Shown: positions 53,760-62,881 of the stretch, piece after piece
Position numbering within the stretch: the stretch's first letter is position 1
Layout of the letters: each line of letters begins with the position of its first letter
Assembly: GCA_016219645.1 (NCBI GenBank)
Contig: JACRLR010000020.1
Coordinates: forward strand, 62,001 to 126,000
Origin: Nitrospirota bacterium
GTDB taxonomy: Bacteria > Nitrospirota > Nitrospiria > Nitrospirales > Nitrospiraceae
DNA length: 64,000 bases
Direction of reading: 5' to 3'
Notes under the pieces: model-generated
What the model was told of the DNA's origin: nothing
The model's input: only the letters and a program-made list of their open reading frames with translations
Database searches by the model: none
Program-made: the position numbers and the translations under genes

Positions 53760-56700
53760 ATGGCTTCGTCCTTTGTGCATCTCCATCTCCATACCCAGTT
53801 CAGTCTTTTAGACGGTGCGAATCAGATCGAGCCGCTCGTGCAACAGATCAAGGCCTTTGGCCAGCCGGCTGTCGCCATGACCGATCATGGCAATATGTTC
53901 GGCGCCATCGAGTTCTACCGGAAAGCCACAGATGCGGGCATAAAGCCCATCATCGGCTGCGAAGCCTACATGGCGCTGGGTAGCCGGCATGCGAAGAAAG
54001 ACAGCGGGCTCGCCCACAATGACTACTACCACCTGATTCTCCTTGCTCGAAACCTCACCGGCTATCAGAATTTGATCAAACTAGTAAGCAAAGCATACCT
54101 TGAAGGATTCTACTATAAGCCGCGGATGGACAAGGAGATTCTAAAAGAGCACCATGAAGGACTGATCGCTTTGTCCGGCTGCTTGAGCGGCGAGATTCCT
54201 TACCTGATCGGCCAGAAAGACATGGTCGGCGCGATGGCTGTGGCTAGTGAGTTTCAGGAAATATTCGGCAAGGAGCACTTCTATCTCGAAGTACAGGCGA
54301 ACGGGCTGGAACACCAACGAGTGGCAAATACCGGCTTGCTCGAGATTGCCAAGAAGATGGATATCCCTCTGGCCGGCACGAACGATTGTCACTATCTCAA
54401 AAAAGAAGACTGCCGCCCGCATGAGCTGATGCTGTGTCTCCAAACCGGCAAGACCATCAGCGACAAGACGCGCATGAGGTTCGATACGGATCAGCTCTAT
54501 GTGAAATCGACAGAAGAAGTGACGGCTGCCTTTATCGAATTCCCCAATGCCGTTGCCAATACCTGCCGGATTGCAGACAACTGCGACCTTCAACTCGCGC
54601 TGAATACCACACATCTTCCGCAGTACACAGTTCCCGAAGGCTTCACGCGAGAAACCTATTTGGAGCACCTGGCGCTGAAGGGGTTGGCGGCCAGATTGCA
54701 AGAACGATCCAGCCAGATCCTGCCGGTCACCTATGAGCTTCGCCTGCGTGAGGAACTGACGATCATCTGCTCGATGGGATTTGCCGGCTATTTTCTCATC
54801 GTATGGGACATCATCAAGTTTGCACGCTCACGCAATATTCCGGTCGGCCCAGGGCGCGGGTCCGCCGCCGGGAGCCTCGTCGCTTACGCGCTGCGCATCA
54901 CGGACCTCGACCCCCTTGTGTATGCGCTTCTCTTCGAACGGTTCCTGAATCCCGAGCGTGTCTCGCTTCCGGATATCGACATGGACTTCTGCATGGAACG
55001 CCGGGGCGAGGTCATCAATTATGTGGTCGACAAGTATGGCAAAGATCATGTCGCCCAGATCATTACCTTCGGGACGCTTGGAGCAAAAGCCGCAATCCGT
55101 GATGTGGGGCGTGTGCTGGAAATCCCTTATGCCGAAGTCGATCGCGTGGCCAAACTCGTGCCGAATCAGCTCAACATGACGCTCCAGCAGGCACTGGACC
55201 AAGAACCGAAGCTGCTCGAGCTCGTTGAGACCGACACAAGGGTCAAAGAACTGATGGGCATTGCCCGTTCACTCGAAGGGCTGGCCAGACATGCCTCGAC
55301 TCACGCCGCCGGCGTGGTGATTTCTGAAGGTCCCCTCACGGACCACGTGCCGCTCTATAAAGGAGCCAACGATGAAATTGTCACCCAATATTCGATGGGA
55401 GACGTCGAAAAAATCGGGCTCGTCAAATTCGACTTTCTGGGCCTCAAGACTCTGACTATGATCAAACGGGCCGAGACGTTGATCAATGAACGGCATTCCG
55501 GACAGCCACCGTTGGTCATGGAACAGATACCATTCGACGACTCCAAGACCTTTGCCCTCCTTTCCTCGGGAAAAACAATCGGTCTCTTTCAGCTGGAAAG
55601 CTCCGGGATGCGAGACCTGCTGACCGGCCTGAAGCCGGACCGCTTCGAGGACATCATCGCCATTATCGCGCTCTATCGTCCCGGCCCAATGGACTTGATT
55701 CCTGACTTCATCAAACGCAAGCAGGGCAAGATTCCAATCGTCTACGAGGTGCCGGAACTCGAACCGATCTTGAAGGACACCTACGGGGTCATCGTCTATC
55801 AAGAACAGGTGATGGCGATCGCCAACAAGGTGGCGGGCTTCTCGCTGGGCCAAGCCGACATCCTCCGACGCGCGATGGGCAAGAAGAAGCCGGAGGAGAT
55901 GGAGAGGCTGCGCGCCCAGTTCCTCGCCGGCGCCAAAACGAACAAGATCCCGGAAAAGAAGGCGGACAAGCTCTACGAACTGATCCAGAAATTCGCCGGC
56001 TACGGCTTCAACAAATCGCACGCCGCCGCCTATGCCGTCATCTGCTATCAAACCGGCTATTTGAAAGCGCACTATCCGACCGAGTTCATGGCTGCCCTCA
56101 TGACCACCGACATGGGCAACGCCGACAAACTCGTCGCCTACTTCACGGAATGCCGTGACCTCAACATCAAGGTCCTGCCTCCTGACGTCAACGAAAGCTA
56201 TAAGAACTTCACCGTGGCGGAGCATGCCATCCGGTTCGGCTTGGCAGCCATCAAGAATGTCGGCGAGGGCGCTGTCGAATCAATCATCGCGATTCGGAAT
56301 CAAGCGGGCCCCTTCAGATCTTTCTTCGACTTCTGCCGACGCGTCGATCTCCACAAAGTCAACAAGAGGATGCTGGAAGGGTTGATCAAGACCGGCGCCT
56401 TCGATTCGACCGGCGCGAAACGTTCTCAATTGGCTGCGGTCCTGGATCAAGCTGTCGAAGACGGTGCGGCAGCACAGCGGGAACGGGAGCTGGGGCAGAC
56501 GAACATTTTCGGGGATGAGCTGGGAGGGCGAGACTCGGCCGAGCATCCAGCCATGCCGCCTCTGCCCAACATTCCTGAATGGGACCAATCCGAGCGACTG
56601 AAACAGGAGCGGGAGTTGACCGGTTTCTATATTTCGTCCCACCCTCTGGCTCGCTATGAGGCTACCATCCAGGCACTCGCGACCGCCTCGACCATGAACC

Positions 56701-57221
56701 TGCCGGAATTGCCGGACGGTCGGGAGGTAAAACTCTGCGGTATTATCACGACCGTAAAGAGCATGCTGACCAAGAAGGGCGACCGGATGGCCTATCTGAC
56801 CCTGGAAGACCTCCAAGGCGTGGTTGAAATCATCGTCTTTCCGGATCTCTATAAACATGCCGCAGACTTGCTTGTCCCGGAACGACTCGTGCGCATCACC
56901 GGCACAGTAGACCGGGGAGAGAAAGGCACGAAGATTCGAGGGAGTAAAATTGAACCCCTCGTTGAGCTGCAGACCCAAACCATCAAGCGAGTCCATATAC
57001 GACTGGTGGATCACCCCAATATGACAGAACAGTTGCCGCGCCTCCGCGAGGTCATTGGGCGTCACCCTGGAAATACGACCGTTTCGCTCACGTTCCTGAT
57101 GGATTCAGCGCTGGAAGCCGAAACGGCCCCCCTCCCCCGTCTCACGGTCACCCCCAGTGAACGATTTGTGGAAGATGTTGAAGAAGTGCTAGGCAAAGGT
57201 GCCATTTTTCTGCTATCGTAG
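53760..57221 (+). CDS. dnaE: DNA polymerase III alpha subunit
   Basis: Replicative polymerase catalytic subunit, 1153 residues. PHP domain at the N-terminus (FVHLHLHTQFSLLDGANQIE), polymerase palm with PDIDMDFCMERR (catalytic Asp pair) and GRGSAAGSLVAYALRITDLDP, a helix-hairpin-helix later in the fingers (AIRFGLAAIKNVGEGAVESI), and a C-terminal OB fold (VKLCGIITTVKSMLTKKGD). The type is DnaE1, not DnaE2 or PolC. A palindromic array follows the stop and accA comes next. Confidence 0.97.
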   Translation: MASSFVHLHLHTQFSLLDGANQIEPLVQQIKAFGQPAVAMTDHGNMFGAIEFYRKATDAGIKPIIGCEAYMALGSRHAKKDSGLAHNDYYHLILLARNLTGYQNLIKLVSKAYLEGFYYKPRMDKEILKEHHEGLIALSGCLSGEIPYLIGQKDMVGAMAVASEFQEIFGKEHFYLEVQANGLEHQRVANTGLLEIAKKMDIPLAGTNDCHYLKKEDCRPHELMLCLQTGKTISDKTRMRFDTDQLYVKSTEEVTAAFIEFPNAVANTCRIADNCDLQLALNTTHLPQYTVPEGFTRETYLEHLALKGLAARLQERSSQILPVTYELRLREELTIICSMGFAGYFLIVWDIIKFARSRNIPVGPGRGSAAGSLVAYALRITDLDPLVYALLFERFLNPERVSLPDIDMDFCMERRGEVINYVVDKYGKDHVAQIITFGTLGAKAAIRDVGRVLEIPYAEVDRVAKLVPNQLNMTLQQALDQEPKLLELVETDTRVKELMGIARSLEGLARHASTHAAGVVISEGPLTDHVPLYKGANDEIVTQYSMGDVEKIGLVKFDFLGLKTLTMIKRAETLINERHSGQPPLVMEQIPFDDSKTFALLSSGKTIGLFQLESSGMRDLLTGLKPDRFEDIIAIIALYRPGPMDLIPDFIKRKQGKIPIVYEVPELEPILKDTYGVIVYQEQVMAIANKVAGFSLGQADILRRAMGKKKPEEMERLRAQFLAGAKTNKIPEKKADKLYELIQKFAGYGFNKSHAAAYAVICYQTGYLKAHYPTEFMAALMTTDMGNADKLVAYFTECRDLNIKVLPPDVNESYKNFTVAEHAIRFGLAAIKNVGEGAVESIIAIRNQAGPFRSFFDFCRRVDLHKVNKRMLEGLIKTGAFDSTGAKRSQLAAVLDQAVEDGAAAQRERELGQTNIFGDELGGRDSAEHPAMPPLPNIPEWDQSERLKQERELTGFYISSHPLARYEATIQALATASTMNLPELPDGREVKLCGIITTVKSMLTKKGDRMAYLTLEDLQGVVEIIVFPDLYKHAADLLVPERLVRITGTVDRGEKGTKIRGSKIEPLVELQTQTIKRVHIRLVDHPNMTEQLPRLREVIGRHPGNTTVSLTFLMDSALEAETAPLPRLTVTPSERFVEDVEEVLGKGAIFLLS

Positions 57222-57237
57222 TCTCTAACTCAAGACT

Positions 57238-57325
57238 GTTATTTGGTTTGTTTAGTTTATTTGGTTCATCAGGTTCGTTTCTTTCAACCAAAAAACCAAA
57301 CAAACCAGATCAACAAAACAAACCA
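57238..57325 (+). repeat. 9-bp-unit palindromic array, copy g (dnaE-accA gap)
   Basis: Left arm TTATTTG, GTTTGTTTA, GTTTATTTG, GTTCATCAG, GTTCGTTTC; right arm AACCAAAAAACCAAACAAAC and CAGATCAACAAAACAAACC. Starts 16 bp after the dnaE stop and ends 11 bp before accA. Confidence 0.82.
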
Positions 57326-57336
57326 CTTAGACGCCT

Positions 57337-58299
57337 ATGCACGATTATCTCGAATTTGAAAAGCCGATTCGCGAGATCGAAGAAAAGATCGAAAAACTGG
57401 CAACCGCTCCTGCCGGAAAATCGCAGGATGAAATCCGTAAGCTGCGGATCAAACTGGCTCAGGTCGAGCATAGCCTTTATAGCAAACTGACTCCCTGGCA
57501 GCGAACGCAACTCGCCCGTCACCCCCAACGACCCAGTACCCTCGATTACATCGGTTTTCTATTTAGGGATTTCCTTGAACTCCATGGCGACCGTTCATTC
57601 GGCGATGATCGTGCCATTGTCGGAGGCTTTGCCACATACAACGATCGGTCGATCATGGTTATCGGCCATCAAAAAGGGAAGACCCTCAAAGAACGGATGC
57701 AACGAAACTTTGGAATGCCGAACCCCGAGGGCTATCGAAAAGCCTTACGCCTGATGAAGATGGCCGAAAAGTTTGGGCGCCCGATCGTGACCTTTATCGA
57801 CACGCCTGGCGCCTACCCTGGCATCGGGGCAGAAGAGCGCGGCCAAGCTGAAGCCATCGCCCGCAATTTATTTGTAATGTCCCGTCTCGCAGTCCCGATT
57901 ATTTCCATCGTGATCGGCGAAGGAGGCAGCGGCGGAGCACTGGCATTAGGCGTTTCTGATCGTATCCTGATGTTGGAACATGGTGTCTATTCAGTTATCT
58001 CGCCGGAAGGCTGTGCCGCCATATTGTGGGATGACCCGGCGAAAGTTCCCGATGCCGCCTCTGCCCTGAAGATGACAGCGAAAGATCTCGTCGATCTCCA
58101 TATCGTCGATGAAGTGATTCCGGAACCCCTCGGGGGAGCCCATCGGGATCTCAATGCCATCACCGAACGTATCGCCAAGTCCCTCAGCAACCAGCTTGCC
58201 CAACTCAATGACCTTCCTCTCCCTCAACTGCTGGCACAACGTGACCAGAAATACCGATCCATCGGAACTGTCAACGGACTCGCTGCCGCTGTTCGATAA
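57337..58299 (+). CDS. accA: Acetyl-CoA carboxylase carboxyltransferase alpha subunit
   Basis: Transfers the carboxyl group from biotin to acetyl-CoA, with AccD (not in the window); AccB and AccC are at 15-17 kb. 320 residues. Helical N-terminus YLEFEKPIREIEEKIEKL, then RPSTLDYIGFLFRDFLELHGDRSFGDD, FIDTPGAYPGIGAEERGQAE, and the glycine loop IGEGGSGGALALG. The last 29 bp overlap the opposing flavoprotein gene. The dnaE-accA order is common in bacteria. Confidence 0.96.
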   Translation: MHDYLEFEKPIREIEEKIEKLATAPAGKSQDEIRKLRIKLAQVEHSLYSKLTPWQRTQLARHPQRPSTLDYIGFLFRDFLELHGDRSFGDDRAIVGGFATYNDRSIMVIGHQKGKTLKERMQRNFGMPNPEGYRKALRLMKMAEKFGRPIVTFIDTPGAYPGIGAEERGQAEAIARNLFVMSRLAVPIISIVIGEGGSGGALALGVSDRILMLEHGVYSVISPEGCAAILWDDPAKVPDAASALKMTAKDLVDLHIVDEVIPEPLGGAHRDLNAITERIAKSLSNQLAQLNDLPLPQLLAQRDQKYRSIGTVNGLAAAVR

Positions 58300-59536
58300 A
58301 CGCTGCAGCCGCGGCGCCCGCAACCAGCCCACTGGCTAAGCAGGCAGTCAATAAGTACCCTCCCGTCGGCGCTTCCCAATCCAACATTTCACCGGCGCAA
58401 AACAGGCCCGGACACGCACGGATCATCAGCTGATCATTAAGCGCCTCGAAAACAACCCCGCCGGCCGTGCTGATCGCTTCCTCCAGCGGGCGCGCTGCCA
58501 CGAGTCGCAGCGGTAAGCACTTAATGACCGAGGCCAGACGCGCCGGGTCCTTGAGATCTTCTTTCGCGATCACTTCACGAAGCAGCCCCGCTTTCACACC
58601 TTCGATATGGGCCTGCCGTTGAAGATGGGTCGCCATTGTGCGTTTGCCGCGAGGCTTCGATAAGTCGTGGGTCAGGTCGTGGACATCGCGATCGGGTGCC
58701 AGATCGAGATACAAGGTGGCCGTGCCCTTTACCAGAATTTCGTCGCGTAGAGCGGTAGCCACGGTATAGATCACCCCGCCTTCCACTCCGGTCTCCGTGA
58801 TCACAAATTCTCCCCGGTGCCGGGATTCAGCGCCGTCATCATTCCGCACGACAACCGCCACAGATTTGACCGGGTGCCTGGCAAACCTTTTCAGGAAATG
58901 CTCGCTCCAGCCCACGTCGAAACCACAGTTCGCCGGTAGCAACGGCGCAATGTGAAGTCCTCGTTTCGCCAGCAGCGGCACCCATGAAGCGTCGGACCCG
59001 AGTTTTGGCCAACTGCCTCCTCCGAGCGCGAGTACCACCGCGCCGGCCTGGACAGACCGGTGTTCCTTCGGCGTGGCAAAACGCAGAGCCCCCTGCTCGT
59101 CCCAGCCAATCCACCGATGACGCATGTGAAATCGAACACCAGCCTGGCGCAACCGGCGCAGCCACGCGCGCAGCAACGGCGCTGCTTTGAGATCAGTGGG
59201 AAACACGCGCCCGGAAGAGCCGACAAACGTTTCGATGCCGAGGCCACGGGCCCAGATCCGAACCGCATTAGGTCCGAACGACGAGAGCAGCGGCGCGATT
59301 TCCGCATGCCGAGCCCCATAGCGCGAGAGAAACCTGTGAGAGGGCTCCGAGTGCGTCAGATTCAGGCCGCCTTTACCAGCCAGGAGAAACTTTCGACCGA
59401 CCGATGCCATGGTGTCATAGAGATCGACCGGCACCCCGGCAGCACTCGCCGCCTCCGCAGCCATGAGCCCGGCCGGCCCTCCTCCGATAATAGCAATGCT
59501 CTTGTTTGAAGACTCACGTGGCATTGAATCGATCAT
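58271..59536 (-). CDS. BaiN/RdsA-family (HI0933-like) flavoprotein
   Basis: 421 residues from ATG 59536; ATG 59524 is the alternative, and the upstream in-frame 15 codons look non-coding. FAD loop IAIIGGGPAGLMAAEAASAAG near the N-terminus, GRKFLLAGKGGLNLTHSE (the conserved K-G-G-x-N-L/N block), ALGGGSWPKLGSDASW, and the C-terminal FAD contact CAGEMLDWEAPTGGYLLTAC. The family takes in 3-dehydro-bile-acid reductases and many members of unknown substrate; the GSSGRVFP variant fits the TIGR03862-like subgroup. Overlaps accA by 29 bp. Confidence 0.87.
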   Translation of the reverse strand: MIDSMPRESSNKSIAIIGGGPAGLMAAEAASAAGVPVDLYDTMASVGRKFLLAGKGGLNLTHSEPSHRFLSRYGARHAEIAPLLSSFGPNAVRIWARGLGIETFVGSSGRVFPTDLKAAPLLRAWLRRLRQAGVRFHMRHRWIGWDEQGALRFATPKEHRSVQAGAVVLALGGGSWPKLGSDASWVPLLAKRGLHIAPLLPANCGFDVGWSEHFLKRFARHPVKSVAVVVRNDDGAESRHRGEFVITETGVEGGVIYTVATALRDEILVKGTATLYLDLAPDRDVHDLTHDLSKPRGKRTMATHLQRQAHIEGVKAGLLREVIAKEDLKDPARLASVIKCLPLRLVAARPLEEAISTAGGVVFEALNDQLMIRACPGLFCAGEMLDWEAPTGGYLLTACLASGLVAGAAAAAFIEQRQRVR

Positions 59537-59693
59537 ATCTCGGGCACTACGCATGAACAACGTGAGCCGAGCCACCGACACCTATACAGAGCAAGACCCT
59601 ACGCTGAGAGCTGGAAGGGGTCAAGAGAGGCAGGAGCAGCAGAAGGAATTATGGCGATTCCACTCTTCCAAGAAGCTATAATCGCTAACAACG

Positions 59694-60008
59694 ATGGATG
59701 AGCAAGAGCCAGTACAAGTGGTCGAGCTTCGAGTCAGCTACCGCTATGCCACCGCTCACCCTTGGGTGGTGCAGGCCATTGGAGGATTCTTATCCGCATA
59801 TTTCATGGAATACCCGGGATTTCGCGTGCAACGACATTTCGAAGACCTGGAGTCAGGCACATACCTATGGATATGCGAGGTGCCGACGGCCATGAAGGTT
59901 CTCAGGCTCTTGAAGCGGCTGAAGGAAGATCTTCCCCCCTGCCATACCCAAGAAATCGCCACCGACCCGCCCACGCGACCTCGCTATCTCATCGATTGCC
60001 CCGAGTGA
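59694..60008 (+). CDS. Unknown small protein
   Basis: 104 residues, ATG 59694, no strong ribosome site. One alpha/beta pattern: VVELRVSYRYATAHPWVVQA, then FRVQRHFEDLESGTYLWICE (beta hairpin), then MKVLRLLKRLKEDLP (helix). No signal, membrane segment or known motif. Alone on the plus strand between two minus-strand genes. Confidence 0.55.
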   Translation: MDEQEPVQVVELRVSYRYATAHPWVVQAIGGFLSAYFMEYPGFRVQRHFEDLESGTYLWICEVPTAMKVLRLLKRLKEDLPPCHTQEIATDPPTRPRYLIDCPE

Positions 60009-60009
60009 G

Positions 60010-60081
60010 ACAGGTTGGTCTGGCTTATTTGGTTCATCTGGTTAGTTTTGTTCGACCAAACAAACGAGACAAACCAAATAC
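60010..60081 (+). repeat. 9-bp-unit palindromic array, copy h
   Basis: Left arm GTTGGTCTG, GCTTATTTG, GTTCATCTG, GTTAGTTTT; centre GTTCGACC; right arm AAACAAACGAGACAAACCAA. It starts directly after the stop of the small unknown gene and runs to the galE terminator-like stem. Confidence 0.8.
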
Positions 60082-60100
60082 CCCTCTGCGCGTCGAGGGG
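60081..60100 (-). terminator. Short stem-loop at the galE 3' end
   Basis: CCCCTC and GAGGGG pair around an 8-base loop, directly after the galE stop codon on the minus strand and followed by TATTTGGTTTGT, a loose T-rich tract supplied by the array. Plausible but weak terminator. Confidence 0.4.
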
Positions 60101-61120
60101 TCAGCTTGTATACCCGTTGGGATTGCCGCTTTGCCAGCGCCAGGCATCGGCACACATCGAGTTGAGCCCGCGCTCCGCCCGCCAGCCCAATAACTCCAAT
60201 GCACGTTGCGGTTCGGCATAGCAAGCGGCAACGTCGCCGGAACGTCGGGGTGCCATTTTGTAAGGCACCGGCTGCCCGCTTGCCTGTTCAAATGCCCGTA
60301 CAATATCCAACACACTGTAACCAATACCTGTACCCAAATTCACGGTCAGACATCCGGTCAGCTCTCGTGATCGCTCCAGAGCCGTCAGTGCTTTGAGGTG
60401 ACCCAAGGCCAAATCCACCACATGGATATAATCCCGCACCCCGGTCCCATCCGGAGTGGGGTAATCATGACCCCACACGCTAAGATAGGCCCGTCGCCCC
60501 ACCGCCACCTGCCCGACAAAGGGCAACAAATTATTGGGAATGCCCTGAGGGTCTTCCCCGATCAATCCACTGGTGTGGGCGCCAGCCGGGTTGAAATATC
60601 GCAGTATGCCGATTCGCCAGGATGCGTCGCTGCCGTGCAGATCGCGCAAGATCTCCTCGATTATCAACTTCGTACGGCCATAGGGATTGGTGGCAGAGAG
60701 CGGGTGATCTTCCGTAATCGGCAATCGAATCGGGTCACCATAGACGGTGGCGGAGGAACTAAACACCAGAGTCTTCACCCCGCACTCCCCCATCCCTTCC
60801 AGGAGGCGGAGGGTACCGACTACGTTGTTGTCGTAGTAGGCCAGCGGCTGTGCCACCGACTCCCCCACAGCCTTGAGCCCGGCGAAGTGAATCACCGCGC
60901 TGGCCCCGCTCTCGCGCAGCGCTCCCACGAGCACAGAGCGGTCTCGGATGTCGCCTCGAACCAGGCGGAGCTTTTTCCCGGTGATCCGTTCCACCCGAAC
61001 TAATGCTTCGGGATGACTGTTGGAGAAGTTGTCGAACACTGTGACGTCGTAGCCTGCAGCAAGCAGCTCCACGCAGGTATGTGATCCGATATAGCCGGCA
61101 CCACCGGTGACAAAAATCAT
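60101..61120 (-). CDS. galE: UDP-glucose 4-epimerase
   Basis: Interconverts UDP-glucose and UDP-galactose (Leloir pathway, surface sugars). 339 residues from ATG 61120 (MIFVTGGAGYIGSHTC); a GTG two codons upstream is possible. NAD loop GGAGYIGS, catalytic Ser in SSSATVYGDP, YxxxK in NPYGRTK, and RYFNPAGAH. C-terminal GDVAACYAEPQRALELLGW is typical of GalE. Confidence 0.94.
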   Translation of the reverse strand: MIFVTGGAGYIGSHTCVELLAAGYDVTVFDNFSNSHPEALVRVERITGKKLRLVRGDIRDRSVLVGALRESGASAVIHFAGLKAVGESVAQPLAYYDNNVVGTLRLLEGMGECGVKTLVFSSSATVYGDPIRLPITEDHPLSATNPYGRTKLIIEEILRDLHGSDASWRIGILRYFNPAGAHTSGLIGEDPQGIPNNLLPFVGQVAVGRRAYLSVWGHDYPTPDGTGVRDYIHVVDLALGHLKALTALERSRELTGCLTVNLGTGIGYSVLDIVRAFEQASGQPVPYKMAPRRSGDVAACYAEPQRALELLGWRAERGLNSMCADAWRWQSGNPNGYTS

Positions 61121-61301
61121 AGGCACCTATTTCACGGAGAAATGATAGGAGCCTATCGAGGTAGAGGCCCAAGGTCAAGAATCGATTGGAATCAAGCCGA
61201 AGAGTCATTCCTGTGGTCTGTCTGCCCTCCCTGAACAAGCCAGTGCAGCATGGCTCAGGTCAACAAGCATAACAGCCCTGATAGACTCCATCCCGGCATG
61301 C

Positions 61302-62681
61302 TCAGTTCTGAGGCTTCGCTGATGCTGTCGGCGCGGATTCGTCGGAAAATTTCTTTCGGAGAAGTTTCCGTCCGAGTATCGTAATCCCCAACGCGAGACC
61401 CAGCGAGACGGGAACGAACAAGGCCGCTGCAATATCCGCACTACCGAGCCACCCCATCTCATAAAGTCCTTTGAAGATATAGGCCATGAGTCCGCTAAGA
61501 TAATAGGCGATTACAATAACCGACAACCCTTCGACCGTATACTGGAGGATCGCTTGGCTCTTCATTGTCTTATCAACACTGGCCAAGAGTGTCAGATTCT
61601 GGGATTGGAGCATGAGATCAACGCGAGCGCGAATGATGGAAATGACTCCTTCAAAACCGCTGCGAAGGGTTTCAATACGCTTCAGAAGCTGTTGATAGCC
61701 CTCCGCCACCCCCGTAATTCCGCTCAGAACATAGTCCGACACCGGGCGATACGGTGAGAGTGTGCGTTCCTCGAGCGACGCCAGCGTCCGGTGGACGATC
61801 TTGTCGTAGGGAACAGAGGAAGACAGCTCGAAATGCAACCTGCCGGCTAACCGGGTCGTTTTCAACAAATCTTGCGTCAGCCCGTTGAGCCACCGCTGCA
61901 GCGTCAGGGAATCGGCATGGGCGATATGTCCGGTGATGATTTCACGCTGCTTCAAATGCACCTGCTCAAATTTGTAGGCCTGATCGATAGCGGCCATAAA
62001 CAACGGCTTTTGCATGAGTAACAGATGGTAGTAGGTTTCAATTCTGACAATCGCATCGACAATGTCTTTCAGGTGAGACCTGCTGGACCTGCCGGACCCG
62101 ACACTGACCCAATAACGTTCTCGTCCATGTTCATCCGGCGTGAAGCTGGTAACCAGCGCAGTCTCCTCATCGAGAATATGGCTGCCGTACAGGACCGGGC
62201 CTGGAAACTGCGGACGCAATACCTCACTGGCCGGCAACGGCTCGGTTATGAGCAGGATATCCAGGTGGCACACTTCCGCACCGAGCGGAGTAATTGGAAA
62301 CCGATACTGCGGAAACGCCATCGGGCCGCAGGTTATCTTCCCAGTCTGGTCGGAAGGAATGTGCCAGATTTGATAGCTGTAGTACTCTGTGTGCGCCTCC
62401 CAGATCACGATCAGCCGATCACCGGTCTCCGCCGCCTTCACACCATACCCAAACTCATCACGAACGAGCGTCACATCCGGAGGGATATTGTAGGCCTCCA
62501 GAAGATATCTGAACTCATTCCGACTCGCCGGTCGTTGCATCGGCGGGTCGTTCATGCGAAACGCGATATAGTGCACATGCGCAGGGGCTCGCAGCCACTC
62601 AGCTAAGGGCATCTGCGGCCGTTCGTGCAGCTTCCGCATCAATTCACCGGTATCCGGCTTAGTCGTCTCAGGCTCGGCCAT
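61302..62681 (-). CDS. DUF3422-family membrane protein
   Basis: 459 residues. The N-terminus has the DUF3422 pattern LHERPQMPLAEWLRAPAHVH. A long soluble alpha/beta region follows (about 40-200), then a helical region (about 220-375) with coiled stretches, and two C-terminal membrane helices (SVIVIAYYLSGLMAYIF near 385-401; FVPVSLGLALGITIL near 425-440). Function of the family is unknown; some relatives are described as possible membrane-anchored sensors. No partner gene is evident. Confidence 0.82.
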   Translation of the reverse strand: MAEPETTKPDTGELMRKLHERPQMPLAEWLRAPAHVHYIAFRMNDPPMQRPASRNEFRYLLEAYNIPPDVTLVRDEFGYGVKAAETGDRLIVIWEAHTEYYSYQIWHIPSDQTGKITCGPMAFPQYRFPITPLGAEVCHLDILLITEPLPASEVLRPQFPGPVLYGSHILDEETALVTSFTPDEHGRERYWVSVGSGRSSRSHLKDIVDAIVRIETYYHLLLMQKPLFMAAIDQAYKFEQVHLKQREIITGHIAHADSLTLQRWLNGLTQDLLKTTRLAGRLHFELSSSVPYDKIVHRTLASLEERTLSPYRPVSDYVLSGITGVAEGYQQLLKRIETLRSGFEGVISIIRARVDLMLQSQNLTLLASVDKTMKSQAILQYTVEGLSVIVIAYYLSGLMAYIFKGLYEMGWLGSADIAAALFVPVSLGLALGITILGRKLLRKKFSDESAPTASAKPQN

Positions 62682-62881
62682 ATGAGCACCCTACGAGGTG
62701 GATAAGGGATAGAAAACGGCGTCAGGCTACTGTCTTGTCGGCAGCTCTGTCAATCGATTGAGAGTGAATCTCTAACGACTTCAGCCGCCGACCGAGCTTC
62801 AGAACCAATTGATGTCGTGATGGCCCTTTATCCCTTCGGTCGTGGATAGACACTCGCGCGGCCTCATCCATGACAATCGGC

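Noticed and set aside
55269-56225. Long minus-strand open frame (318 codons) inside dnaE
   Set aside because: It is antisense to the conserved polymerase core, has no family motif, and reflects codon bias of the plus strand.
56280-57065. 261-codon minus-strand frame opposite the dnaE C-terminus
   Set aside because: Shadow of dnaE; no domain or ribosome site.
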